A stretch of 40,520 bases of DNA from CAZGLR01 sp964526635 (GTDB lineage Bacteria; Zixibacteria; MSB-5A5; GN15; JAAZOE01), in the NCBI GenBank assembly GCA_964526635.1, contig CAZGLR010000014.1, positions 1 through 40,520 on the forward strand, in the 5' to 3' direction. The position numbers and the translations under genes are program-made. Shown here one piece after another: positions 26,535-34,582 of this stretch. Numbering within the stretch: the first letter of the stretch is position 1; each line of letters starts with the position of its first letter. Below the pieces are notes generated by a model. That model had not been told where the DNA came from and searched no databases. It worked only from the letters and a program-made list of their open reading frames with translations.

Positions 26535-28253
26535 CTAAAACGGACAATATCCCGGTGCGGAACCGCCGAGGAAAATGAACTGAATAAGGTAGACCGCATC
26601 GCCGATATTTAACGCGCCATCGCAATTGACTTCAGCCAGTCTCATGTCAGGGGGAGCATCGCCGCCGCGAAACACATAATTGACGAGATAGACAATATCG
26701 CCGACATTGACGACGCCGTCGGCATTGGCATCTCCTGAGGCATGACCGATAAACGTCATCTGCCCGGCGATTTCAAATGGTGTCGCATCGGAAAATTCAC
26801 CGGTAATGGTGTAATCCTGCCGACTGGTATCCCACATCAATGGATAGGTTTGAATAAACTCGGTAACCGGAAACTCAATCCGCAGGCCGGAACCGAGAGG
26901 AGGGTCCGGTGGCAGGATTTCAATCCGGGAAGGCTCAATAGAGCCGTTTAGCCGTATCGAAGCGGGTACGATATTATCGACCGGTTGCGGCGCCTCGGTC
27001 ATCGGAATAATACACTCGCCGGTCAGTGGTTCGATAGCGAATTGGTACAGCGCATACATCGGGTCCGGCGTCATAACGGGGCCGCTATCATCACAGCCGG
27101 GTAACATGGACCCCATCAGCACCCCGCAACTGTTGTTGGCCGGGGCGCACGGTGATGATTCGGTAAGATGAAGATTGCCTGAGGCGGTATCACAAAAAAG
27201 CGGATCATTGCTGATATTGCCGTTGACGCCAAAAAACGGTGCCAGATACCCAACCCAATTGCCGGGATTGCCGAAAATATCCGTGCAACTGAAGACCGGG
27301 GCGGCGCTGCTACCGATAACATAAAACGCTCGGTCGTCACTATTGAATGCAACCAGCATGTTCTCGAACACCGGTTCGCTGGCATTGGCGCTGTTTCGTT
27401 CCTGGATATAGAAGGCGCTCCCGGTTCCGCCGGAATTGTCATATACCGTGCCGTTGGCAAACACCGGCGAACAGCGATCCTGCAGAAAAACAGCTCCACC
27501 CAGTTGCGACGCCGAATTGCCGACAATCGTGCAGCCGGTATAGCTGCCATCGACGGCATAATGGCCTATTGCGCCGCCATGAATAGCATCATTGCCGATA
27601 AACTGACAATCGGTAAATGTCGGAGTATTACCGTGGCTGAAGAACATTGCTCCGCCGTAGCCGGGGGCGACATTTTGCTTAAAGAGGCAATTCTCGGCGG
27701 TAAATGATGCTCCCCATCCGCCGATCGCGCCGCCATAGGAGGCGTGCTCGGTTGTTTGATTGGCGCTGAATTCACAATCGATCAAAAACAGATGACTGCC
27801 TTCGGAGCCATAGATTGCGCCGCCCCAGTTACTGGCCGAGTTTTGTATAAAGCGGCAGTTTTCGATGAGCGAAGAAAATGTGGCGTTAAAAACAGCGCCG
27901 CCACGCATTGCGCCGCCGAAGTTGGTAAATGTGAAACCACTAATCAGGATGTTGTCGCCATAGCTCGAGCTTAATTCGCATGCTCGTACCGGAGTTATGC
28001 CATCAAACTGACCATTGAGTTCTGTGACCACCGGGCCGTCTTCGGCAATCAGGCTGATATTATCGACAGGAAAGACCAGGTTATTGTTTCCCGCTCCGGT
28101 ATATGTTCCCGCTTTGACGACTACGGTATCGAAGGCGGCGACGGCATCGAGTGCTGACTGGATGCTGCTGTAATCATCGGGGACGATTACCGTGCCGGCC
28201 ACACATGCGGCACCGAGGATAAGACATAGCGCAACCACTAAATAAATTTTCAT
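26535..28253 (-). CDS. Secreted right-handed beta-helix protein with dockerin
   Basis: A 572-residue product. The ATG at 28253 follows GGGGGA; four codons of upstream frame lack support. Signal peptide (IYLVVALCLILGAACVAG), then IVPDDYSSIQSALDAVAAFD, typical of the start of parallel beta-helix/pectate-lyase-like folds. Polymorphic-outer-membrane-type repeats (GGAIYGSEGSHLFLIDCEF; GGAMFF; GGAIGH; GGAVFL) follow from about 115 to 280. Then comes a globular segment and a C-terminal dockerin pair (GDANADGVVNVGDIVYLVNY). The role is surface or extracellular, possibly polysaccharide binding or cleavage; no catalytic residues can be assigned. One of four dockerin proteins in the window. Confidence 0.85.
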   Translation of the reverse strand: MKIYLVVALCLILGAACVAGTVIVPDDYSSIQSALDAVAAFDTVVVKAGTYTGAGNNNLVFPVDNISLIAEDGPVVTELNGQFDGITPVRACELSSSYGDNILISGFTFTNFGGAMRGGAVFNATFSSLIENCRFIQNSASNWGGAIYGSEGSHLFLIDCEFSANQTTEHASYGGAIGGWGASFTAENCLFKQNVAPGYGGAMFFSHGNTPTFTDCQFIGNDAIHGGAIGHYAVDGSYTGCTIVGNSASQLGGAVFLQDRCSPVFANGTVYDNSGGTGSAFYIQERNSANASEPVFENMLVAFNSDDRAFYVIGSSAAPVFSCTDIFGNPGNWVGYLAPFFGVNGNISNDPLFCDTASGNLHLTESSPCAPANNSCGVLMGSMLPGCDDSGPVMTPDPMYALYQFAIEPLTGECIIPMTEAPQPVDNIVPASIRLNGSIEPSRIEILPPDPPLGSGLRIEFPVTEFIQTYPLMWDTSRQDYTITGEFSDATPFEIAGQMTFIGHASGDANADGVVNVGDIVYLVNYVFRGGDAPPDMRLAEVNCDGALNIGDAVYLIQFIFLGGSAPGYCPF

Positions 28254-28313
28254 GGATTCCCCCATGTGTCAAAGAGCTACCCTGTATGATTTTGAAATGC
28301 GATACGTATTAAT

Positions 28314-28358
28314 AAAAAATAATAAATAAGACAAAAAAGTCAACGAATGAATTCGTTG
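28314..28358 (-). promoter_or_regulatory. Candidate promoter and adjacent palindrome of the beta-helix gene
   Basis: On the minus strand, TTGACT (28343-28338) is followed after 16 bases by TATTTT. An 8-bp inverted repeat, CAACGAAT-GA-ATTCGTTG (28341-28358), touches the -35 box and could be an operator. Confidence 0.4.
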
Positions 28359-28392
28359 TTCTGAAAATGGGAATGTAGAAACTGCTCCCCGG

Positions 28393-28587
28393 TTAGTTGC
28401 CTTTTTGTTCCTTTTGATCTATGGTGGCACCAATAGCTACGCCCAGCGCCAGGCCGAGGGCGATGCCGATAGCAAGATCATCGAAGACGACGCCGAGAGC
28501 CGCGCCAATGCCAACCCCGATACCGATCCATTGTCCCAGGTGTTTGTTACAACTCTTCTTCGGCTTATTTTCTGAGTTTTGGGTCAG
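28393..28587 (-). CDS. Small glycine-zipper membrane protein, apparent CTG start
   Basis: A 64-residue product. Residues 20-56 form two hydrophobic helices with glycines every two or four positions (WIGIGVGIGAALGVVF; AIGIALGLALGVAIGATI), a glycine-zipper hairpin. A short charged N-terminus has KPKKSCNKH and the C-terminus is KEQKGN. There is no ATG, GTG or TTG in frame before the hydrophobic part: an in-frame stop lies about ten codons upstream of the CTG. A strong GGAGGT sits four bases before the CTG at 28587, so CTG initiation is likely. Similar tiny glycine-zipper proteins of unknown function exist in many bacteria. Confidence 0.55.
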   Translation of the reverse strand: MTQNSENKPKKSCNKHLGQWIGIGVGIGAALGVVFDDLAIGIALGLALGVAIGATIDQKEQKGN

Positions 28588-28707
28588 GGTACCTCCATTG
28601 GCAATTAGTCCATATTACGAAAAGGATTTTAGATGGTTTCGCGGTAATTGGCTCCTGGAAATTGCCGATACTACAAATACATACACCCTGTGCTCCGGGA
28701 TGGATAT

Positions 28708-29130
28708 ATGTATAGCATTAATGATACCGATTACGGCTTCCGAATTACCGCCTCGGGTGAGTTTGCGAGTCATGAAGTCGAGCAGATACAGATGGAACTG
28801 TTTGACAGGATTGAAAAACGGGGTACGCCGTTTTCGCTGGTCGTCGATATCCGTCGCCATATCCCGCTTAACGAAAGCGTATTACGGGAGATGGAAAGCC
28901 TCCATCGTGAGACCGCAAAAAAAGGCCTGGTGCGGGCCGCCATCATCATCGACTCGCCCATTATAAAAGGTCAGGCGGTCCAGATCGGGCATTCATCTCA
29001 TACTATTTCAAAGGACCGCTTTATCGACGCCGCCAAATACTGTGACTGGGAAGAGCGGGCGATTGCCTGGGCCAGGGATGGTGTCGAAGTTTGCTCCGAA
29101 TCTCCCATCAAAAAGTCCATTTCCACATAA
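28708..29130 (+). CDS. STAS/SpoIIAA-like domain protein
   Basis: A 140-residue soluble protein. The fold pattern (YGFRITASGEFASHEVEQI strand-helix, FSLVVDIRRH strand, a helix, then LVRAAIIIDSPIIKG) matches SpoIIAA-like STAS proteins, which bind lipids, nucleotides or partner switches. The start at ATG 28708 gives the usual domain beginning; a 20-codon upstream extension to 28648 looks non-coding. No anti-sigma or kinase partner lies next to it, so its signalling role is open. A strong hairpin terminator follows. Confidence 0.65.
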   Translation: MYSINDTDYGFRITASGEFASHEVEQIQMELFDRIEKRGTPFSLVVDIRRHIPLNESVLREMESLHRETAKKGLVRAAIIIDSPIIKGQAVQIGHSSHTISKDRFIDAAKYCDWEERAIAWARDGVEVCSESPIKKSIST

Positions 29131-29140
29131 AGCCTAAAAA

Positions 29141-29172
29141 AAGAACGGCCTCCGAGGCTAGTGGCCGTTCTT
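29141..29172. terminator. Terminator after the STAS-like gene
   Basis: A perfect 10-bp stem, AAGAACGGCC (29141-29150) with GGCCGTTCTT (29163-29172). The run of As before it makes it a good terminator for minus-strand transcription as well. Confidence 0.75.
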
Positions 29173-29554
29173 CCTGTATGGCGTTTCAGGGTACTGCAAT
29201 CCATCCGGAATAGATGGCTCGAATAATGAGAGTATAGAGAAGAGGTTTTTTTATCGCCGAGGAATGCCGGGAGGCGGTTACTGTGATGGGCCGTAACCGT
29301 TGTGCTCATCCCTGATGTCCGTCGGTTTCCGAGACGCTGACGCGCCGTTGAAGTAGTTGCCAATACATACAACCCCAGGACCCGAAAGTCAAGTTAGCGT
29401 TTGGTCAATTCTTTGTTATGTAATGGTTTAAAGGTTACATCGACCTTTTATGCAACAAGTCACAATTGTATGACTGTCGCTTTGGCCCGTGCCATCGGAT
29501 AACTACATCGGCGGTGGATTGGGAAACCGCGGCGGTGGTCACCTGAATATTTGT
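29173..29554. other. Intergenic region between convergent units
   Basis: About 380 bases with no credible gene on either strand. One 7-bp hairpin, CGGTTAC/GTAACCG (29275-29299), is visible. I could not match it to a known riboswitch or RNA. Confidence 0.4.
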
Positions 29555-30106
29555 TCAAACATTTACTTCGTCGAAGTATATCCGGCCATCATCGATGCCC
29601 GCCCAGAAGGTCCGTACTCGGATTTTTCCGAAATCCCTTGCTATTGTCCTGGTCGCGTTGATCAAATCGAGTTTGCTTTTCGAGATGACGGGCAGGTCAA
29701 TATGATAGCCCTTCATCTTTTCATACCATCGGCAGTCCTCGTGATTGATAATAATCACCTGCTTCAATTTTTCGCCTTTGAGATGAAATTTAATCTGCTC
29801 CCAGAGTATCTTGAAGTTCTTCGGCAAAAAGACCTGCATACCGAGCGCATGTACACCGCCGCCGATGATAAGCGGCGTATAATGCGTGAGGCCGAGTTCC
29901 TCGGTGATAAACCGACGAAAGGCGGTTTGAAAGCGAGCGTCACCGCAATGAATGACCAAAGCTTCGGGGGAGGTGCTATCCATGGGATAATGCACCTTCC
30001 CCGCATAGACCGGGTCCGGCTCGATTTCAATAATCTCTTTACTGGCCGAGATTGTTTCGTCGAATACATCTCTTTCTGATTGCTTCCTGTTTCTACGATT
30101 ATTCAT
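29555..30106 (-). CDS. Beta-carbonic-anhydrase-like protein
   Basis: A 183-residue cytoplasmic protein. It has the CxDxR motif (C54-G-D56-A-R58) and HxxC (H122-E-D-C125), that is, the three zinc ligands (C54, H122, C125) and the Asp-Arg dyad of beta-carbonic anhydrases, in the right order, with a glycine-rich IIGGGVHALG between them. The remaining sequence differs from classical enzymes and is shorter, so activity is likely but not certain. It starts nine bases after the flotillin stop and is last in the NfeD-flotillin operon. A link to membrane microdomains or bicarbonate supply is inferred only from context. Confidence 0.7.
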   Translation of the reverse strand: MNNRRNRKQSERDVFDETISASKEIIEIEPDPVYAGKVHYPMDSTSPEALVIHCGDARFQTAFRRFITEELGLTHYTPLIIGGGVHALGMQVFLPKNFKILWEQIKFHLKGEKLKQVIIINHEDCRWYEKMKGYHIDLPVISKSKLDLINATRTIARDFGKIRVRTFWAGIDDGRIYFDEVNV

Positions 30107-30115
30107 GAGGTTCCA

Positions 30116-31738
30116 TTACCCTGTCTTCTCTTCGGAGGTTGCGTCTAAGGCATTGGCCATCATATCCTCGGTCTTGATCCCGGCTTTTTTCAGGAGGTCA
30201 CCGACATCTATTCCGGCGGCTTTGGCCTGCTCCAGAAACTGGAACAGCATGGTTGGTCCGATTTTCGAAAAACGGTTCAAAGCGCTGTCATCTTTGCCGT
30301 TACCGCCGCTATCGACGACCACCAGTTTATCGATATTACCCATTGGAGCGGCAATCGATCCAAACACCGACCCGAGAGCCTGTATGGCTTGCGGCAGGAC
30401 TTTTAGAACTTCAAGTGTCAAAGCCGCTTCATTGAATTGCTGATAGGCTTTGGCGAGTTCGTTAATGGAGACAGCTTTGGCCAGTCCCTGTTTTTCAATG
30501 ACGTCGGCCTCTGCCAGACCCTTGCTCTGGGTGATTTCGGCTTCAGCCAAACCGGTGGCCTTTGTCGCAGCCGCCATACCTTCACCTTCAGCCTTGCGTT
30601 TATGCTGTTCAGCATCGGCCCGGGCGATAGTGGCGTATTTGTCGCCTTCGGCTTTTGCCTGCTGGGCTACCCGATAGCCCTCGGCTTCCTTGACACTGGC
30701 ATCAGCCTTGGCTTTGGCGGGTACCACGATCACCGCTTCCTGCGATTTTTGTTCTCGCAGAATGTTTTGCTCTTCTACTTCGATCTGGGCACGTGAACGT
30801 TCTTCCTCGATTTTAACCTCGGCAATGATGACCTTTTGCTTCTGCTCGGCGGTTGAGAGGGGACCGGCCTGATCGGTGACGGCCGTTTCGCGGGCAATCT
30901 CCGCCTGGTATATCTGCTTGGCAACCTGGGTGTTTTTTTGCGCTTCAGCCTCGAGCCGTTCATTTTCCTGGGCAACCACTTCGGCTGCCCGTTCGGCATC
31001 GGTGGCCCGCTTTTTGGCTTCAGCCAGTGCCTCGGCCTCGCCGATTGCGGCATCACGCTTGACTTCGGCAGTACGCTTTTTACCAAGGGCTTCGATATAG
31101 CCCAACTCGTCAGTAATAGACTGCGGGTTGAACACGTCTATCTGCATACCGAGTCGGGACAAATCTTCACCGGCTTCGCCCAGTACTTTCTGCCGAAAGG
31201 CGTCACGGTCTTTGATCAACTGATCGACTGTCAGGGTTCCGACCACACCGCGTAAGTTGGATTCAAGTGTTTCCCGTGCGACACTTTGTACATTTTCGTG
31301 TGACATGCCGAGGAACCGGGCTCCGGCCGCCAACAGGGATTGCGCGTCATCCTTGAAACGGATATTGGCCACCGCCTCCACCGTGACCAGCACGCCATCT
31401 ATATTAGGCATATTTTTGACAAAAATCTGAGGCAGTGAAATTTCGGTCAGATCAAGGAATTCGACCGCTTCAATAATCGGTTTGCGAATGCGGCCGCCAC
31501 CGGTAACGACCACTGTCCCGGGAGGGAGAACCGTAACGGTGGCCTCATCCGGACCTCCGATTTTTGCAATTTTCTGAATCCCCTTTTTGCCGCTTTTGGC
31601 GCCATAGAAAAAGGCCGCCTTATTCGGAGGGACCCGAACGTAATAGGCTGCCAACGCTTTGACCAATACAAAAAGTGCAATTATTGCGGCCAACCCAATC
31701 GCCGGCCAAATTAAAGTCCCAATTATTTCTTCAGACAT
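30116..31738 (-). CDS. Flotillin-like SPFH-domain protein
   Basis: A 540-residue protein. N-terminal membrane helix (PAIGLAAIIALFVLVKALAAY, about 12-32), SPFH/band-7 domain at about 50-230 (VEAVANIRFKDDAQSLLAAG), a long Ala/Glu/Lys coiled coil at about 230-440 with EAEAL, KAKADA and GLAEAE repeats, and a C-terminal oligomerisation segment. It is the YqiK/FloT type: flotillins form large ring-like assemblies on membrane microdomains. The NfeD-like partner directly upstream (24-base gap) is the usual arrangement (YqiJ-YqiK, YuaF-FloT). Confidence 0.93.
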   Translation of the reverse strand: MSEEIIGTLIWPAIGLAAIIALFVLVKALAAYYVRVPPNKAAFFYGAKSGKKGIQKIAKIGGPDEATVTVLPPGTVVVTGGGRIRKPIIEAVEFLDLTEISLPQIFVKNMPNIDGVLVTVEAVANIRFKDDAQSLLAAGARFLGMSHENVQSVARETLESNLRGVVGTLTVDQLIKDRDAFRQKVLGEAGEDLSRLGMQIDVFNPQSITDELGYIEALGKKRTAEVKRDAAIGEAEALAEAKKRATDAERAAEVVAQENERLEAEAQKNTQVAKQIYQAEIARETAVTDQAGPLSTAEQKQKVIIAEVKIEEERSRAQIEVEEQNILREQKSQEAVIVVPAKAKADASVKEAEGYRVAQQAKAEGDKYATIARADAEQHKRKAEGEGMAAATKATGLAEAEITQSKGLAEADVIEKQGLAKAVSINELAKAYQQFNEAALTLEVLKVLPQAIQALGSVFGSIAAPMGNIDKLVVVDSGGNGKDDSALNRFSKIGPTMLFQFLEQAKAAGIDVGDLLKKAGIKTEDMMANALDATSEEKTG

Positions 31739-31762
31739 GATATTCCCTCCGTTGTACTATTT

Positions 31763-32278
31763 TCATTGAATCTTTTCGACTGTGACTATGTTTCCGGTTT
31801 TACCGACAATTTTGACCACCGCACCCTTGTTGATTGACTCGCCGCTACTCGATCGCGCCAGAAAAGTAAATTCTCTGCCACGGACAATGCAGGAGACCTG
31901 CCCCGTCGCGCCATTATCGATCATATCGATTAAATTTGCTGTTTGGCCAATAATATCTGAATCACCAATAGTTGAACTTGCCTGGCTGCCGTAAAACATG
32001 CGCAGTATAAAGTACCCCATAGTGCAAAGGACTAATGCTCCCGCGACTCCGGTCAGGGAGGATTGAAGCATGCTAAAATCGGTTGTGGCTCGAATCCCAA
32101 ACCCGGTGCCACCGAAGCCGACCATTAGCAGCGCAAACATCTTAACGCTGAAGATGCTGGGACCATGACCAACATCGGCGTCAACGTCGACATCAAAATC
32201 GGCATCGGCATCGCCGAAAACAAGGCTGATAAGGAGAATGATAAAACCCAGGCCGAATATTAGCGCAAAGATAAGCAT
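31763..32278 (-). CDS. NfeD/YqiJ-like membrane protein, flotillin partner
   Basis: A 171-residue protein from the ATG at 32278, which has GGGAGGA four bases upstream; a longer frame to 32350 lacks a ribosome site. TM1 at 1-20, a striking Asp-rich linker (DADADFDVDVDADVG), two more helices at about 50-93 with a GFGGTGFG turn, then an OB-fold domain (IGDSDIIGQTANLIDMI to the end). NfeD-type OB domains act with flotillins in membrane organisation and stress responses. First gene of the three-gene operon. Confidence 0.85.
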   Translation of the reverse strand: MLIFALIFGLGFIILLISLVFGDADADFDVDVDADVGHGPSIFSVKMFALLMVGFGGTGFGIRATTDFSMLQSSLTGVAGALVLCTMGYFILRMFYGSQASSTIGDSDIIGQTANLIDMIDNGATGQVSCIVRGREFTFLARSSSGESINKGAVVKIVGKTGNIVTVEKIQ

Positions 32279-32660
32279 TGTATCCTCCCCGATTCTTATT
32301 CTGAATTGATATACTGTGGATATAGCGAAAAATTCAATTTTTTGCGACAATAATATAACAACCGATATCGGGGGGCGGCGATTTTTTCATTTCCCCCGGC
32401 AACATCGCCTTACCGTAATCCTGATCAGAATATTTTCATGGTCGTTTTTGTCAGGCTATGTCGATAGTTACTTGTCACCGGCCCGGGGCTTGGGGCCGAT
32501 AGGAAAATAAAGATCGGCACTAAAGTCAGCTCTTTTGAGTAATGCCCAATCTGTTTTGCAAAATTTCTTCTTTTGTAGATAGATTAATTACCGTCTATAA
32601 AATTTGATTTATATAAAGGAGATAATTGCTAATTGAGGCATTGGTTTATATACTGTCCTT
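32279..32660. other. Divergent region between the NfeD operon and the sigma54 activator
   Basis: It contains a GC hairpin, CGGCCC/GGGCCG (32479-32498), a TTTTGCAAAA palindrome (32554-32563), and the activator's promoter at 32573-32601. No clear promoter was found for the NfeD operon on the other strand. Confidence 0.5.
32573..32601 (+). promoter_or_regulatory. Candidate sigma70 promoter of the sigma54 activator gene
   Basis: TTGTAG (32573-32578), a 17-bp spacer and TATAAA (32596-32601). The start near 32608 would give a leader of about 50 bases containing AAAGGAG (32617-32623). Confidence 0.5.
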
Positions 32661-33992
32661 GTGGATACTGAGTTCAACAGCACGACCGAGATTATTCTTA
32701 ACAGTATTGCCGATGGCGTCTTCACCGTCGACAATCAATGGCGCATCCGGTCATTCAATCGGGCCGCCGAAATCATCACCGGTATAAGTCGGGAAGAGGC
32801 TGTCGGGAGGCGTTGTTGTGACATCTTCCGGGCATCGATCTGCGAAAGCTCCTGCGCCCTGCGCCAGACCATGACTACCGGGACCAACATCCTCAACAAA
32901 ATCGTCTATATCATCAACAGCGATGGTGACCAGATACCGGTCAGTATCTCGACGGCGCTGCTCAAGGATAACGACGGCCGCGTGATTGGCGGGGTCGAGA
33001 CCTTCCGCAATCTCAGTGATATCGAACGACTGCGCCGTCAGCTCGAAAAACAATACACGTTCCAGGACATAATCAGCAAACATCCCCGTATGCTCGAGCT
33101 GTTTGATCTGCTCCCGGGGATCGCGGAAAGCGACAGCAGTGTGGTGATCCAGGGCGCCAGCGGCACCGGAAAGGAACTTGTCGCCAGGGCTATCCATGAT
33201 CTCTCGCGCCGCCGCAAAGGGCCGTTTATCGCCATTAATTGCGGGGCGCTGCCCGATACCCTGCTTGAGGCCGAGCTTTTTGGCTATAAAAAGGGCGCAT
33301 TCACCGACGCCCGCACCGACAAACCCGGGCGATTTGCCCAGGCCGAGAAGGGGACGTTGTTTCTCGATGAAATCAGCGATATCTCGCCAGCCATGCAATC
33401 GCGCCTTTTGCGCGTCCTCGAGAATAAAACATATGAACCGCTCGGGGCAACCGCCAGCGAAACAGCTAATGTGCGCATTATCGCCGCAACCAATAAACCG
33501 CTGTCCAAACTGATCGCCTCCGGCACCTTCCGGGAAGATCTGTTTTATCGCATTAATGTCATGGAAATCAGCCTGCCTCCGCTCAAAGAGCGGCGCGGGG
33601 ATATTCCCCTGCTGGTGAGCCATTTTGTAAACCATTTCAATACCATGACCGCCAAAAATATAAATGATATTTCCCCGGCCGCCCTGGAAACCCTGATGAA
33701 TCATGATTACCCCGGCAATATCCGGGAATTACAGAATATTATTGAACATGCCTTTGTCGTAAACCGAAAAGGCATTATCGAAACCGCCGACTTGCCCGGC
33801 CATCTTTTGCCGGAAAAAAAACTGCATTCTTCCGAGCCTCAAACGCTTGATGAACTCGAAGCAAAACTCATCAGCAATGTCCTTCGTCGCAATGATTGGA
33901 ATCGGGCCCGGGCCGCGGCCGAACTGGGTATTCATCCCACGACGTTATGGCGTAAGATCAAAAAACTCGGGATCACAACCCCCAATTCATAG
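32661..33992 (+). CDS. PAS-containing sigma54-dependent activator (enhancer-binding protein)
   Basis: A 443-residue protein. PAS domain at about 1-118, AAA+ domain at about 137-370, Fis-type helix-turn-helix at the end (AAAELGIHPTTLWRKIKKLG). Walker A is GASGTGKE (165-172) and Walker B LFLDE (D236, E237). The sigma54-contact loop reads GAFTDA (212-217) instead of GAFTGA, a known natural variant. The PAS carries a cysteine cluster, C52, C53, C61 and C65, which could be a redox or iron-sulfur sensor (inference). The start is GTG at 32661, with an unusually distant AAAGGAG, so it is uncertain. Adjacent enhancer sites and a sigma54 promoter imply that it controls the downstream operon. Confidence 0.93.
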   Translation: MDTEFNSTTEIILNSIADGVFTVDNQWRIRSFNRAAEIITGISREEAVGRRCCDIFRASICESSCALRQTMTTGTNILNKIVYIINSDGDQIPVSISTALLKDNDGRVIGGVETFRNLSDIERLRRQLEKQYTFQDIISKHPRMLELFDLLPGIAESDSSVVIQGASGTGKELVARAIHDLSRRRKGPFIAINCGALPDTLLEAELFGYKKGAFTDARTDKPGRFAQAEKGTLFLDEISDISPAMQSRLLRVLENKTYEPLGATASETANVRIIAATNKPLSKLIASGTFREDLFYRINVMEISLPPLKERRGDIPLLVSHFVNHFNTMTAKNINDISPAALETLMNHDYPGNIRELQNIIEHAFVVNRKGIIETADLPGHLLPEKKLHSSEPQTLDELEAKLISNVLRRNDWNRARAAAELGIHPTTLWRKIKKLGITTPNS

Positions 33993-33993
33993 C

Positions 33994-34045
33994 ATTGCAT
34001 TACCGCAATTGTAGTTTCTTGAAATATTGCAAATATGCAATATTT
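33994..34045 (+). promoter_or_regulatory. Two tandem enhancer-type palindromes
   Basis: Site 1: ATTGC (33994-33998), N6, GCAAT (34005-34009). Site 2: ATTGC (34026-34030), N6, GCAAT (34037-34041), extending to a perfect 10-bp arm pair (34022-34031 and 34036-34045). Centres are 32 bases apart, three helical turns, so both face the same side. They lie about 132-165 bases upstream of the predicted sigma54 start, the usual place for an activator's upstream activating sequence. Confidence 0.75.
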
Positions 34046-34138
34046 TTAGTGCGTTCATGCGAAGTCGATTAATCGATGAACATTTTAATCAATTGTACCA
34101 CAATAATATATTGTTTTCTTGTTTGTGTTTTGCTTATG

Positions 34139-34156
34139 TCGGCAAGCCTTTTGCTT
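34139..34156 (+). promoter_or_regulatory. Sigma54 (-24/-12) promoter of the orange-protein-like operon
   Basis: TCGGCAAGCCTTTTGCTT: GG at 34141-34142, exactly ten bases, GC at 34153-34154, matching the TGGCACG-N4-TTGC consensus well. The predicted start near 34166 is only about six bases before the ATG at 34172. Confidence 0.75.
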
Positions 34157-34171
34157 TTATGTTACAACGTT

Positions 34172-34582
34172 ATGGAAAGGGTTGCAATTCCGCTATATAA
34201 TGGACGGGTATCGCCGGTCTTCGATACCGCCACACAGGTTCTGGTCGCTGCCTGTGGCGCTCGCCAGTATTACATCGAAAAGACACTGAGTCTCAAGACA
34301 TCAGATCCGGCCCAACGGTGCCGTTGTCTTGCCGAAAACGGCATCACGGTCATTCTTTGCGGTGGGATATCCCGGCGATTTCTGGCCTATTTACGGAAGT
34401 ACAATATTGTTGTTCATTCTTTTTTAAGCGGGCCGATACCGCAGATCCTGAGAACGTATGTTCGTGATTTTGAACATCTCCAGGATCATCGCCAAATCAG
34501 GCAACGTCCACAGCATCATCGCCGGCGACGAACGGGACATCGGATGCAGCCGCCATCTCAGAAAAAAATGGAGTCGAAATGA
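34172..34582 (+). CDS. NifX/NifB-fold (dinitrogenase iron-molybdenum cofactor-type) protein, first in operon
   Basis: A 136-residue protein. The N-terminal domain starts RVAIPLYNGRVSPVFDTATQ, the characteristic opening of this small metal-cluster-binding fold, and includes ENGITVILCGGISRR. I chose ATG 34172 because the domain begins there and because the 32-codon upstream extension overlaps the sigma54 promoter. The last ~30 residues (RPQHHRRRRTGHR onward) are Arg/His-rich and unlike the fold, so a frameshift near the end is possible. There is no clear ribosome site. The stop overlaps the next start (ATGA). Confidence 0.75.
   Translation: MERVAIPLYNGRVSPVFDTATQVLVAACGARQYYIEKTLSLKTSDPAQRCRCLAENGITVILCGGISRRFLAYLRKYNIVVHSFLSGPIPQILRTYVRDFEHLQDHRQIRQRPQHHRRRRTGHRMQPPSQKKMESK

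Noticed and set aside
28421..28966. Plus-strand 181-codon frame
   Set aside because: It is Pro/Arg/Thr-rich and lies opposite the glycine-zipper gene, then overlaps the STAS-like gene in another frame.
28998..29372. Minus-strand 124-codon frame
   Set aside because: It overlaps the STAS-like gene and its terminator, with poor composition.
29489..30079. Plus-strand 196-codon frame
   Set aside because: Antisense to the beta-CA-like gene, whose zinc-ligand motifs are clear.
34076..34171. N-terminal hydrophobic extension of the first NifX-fold gene as a membrane anchor
   Set aside because: The NifX fold starts at 34172 and the extension covers a well-formed sigma54 promoter.
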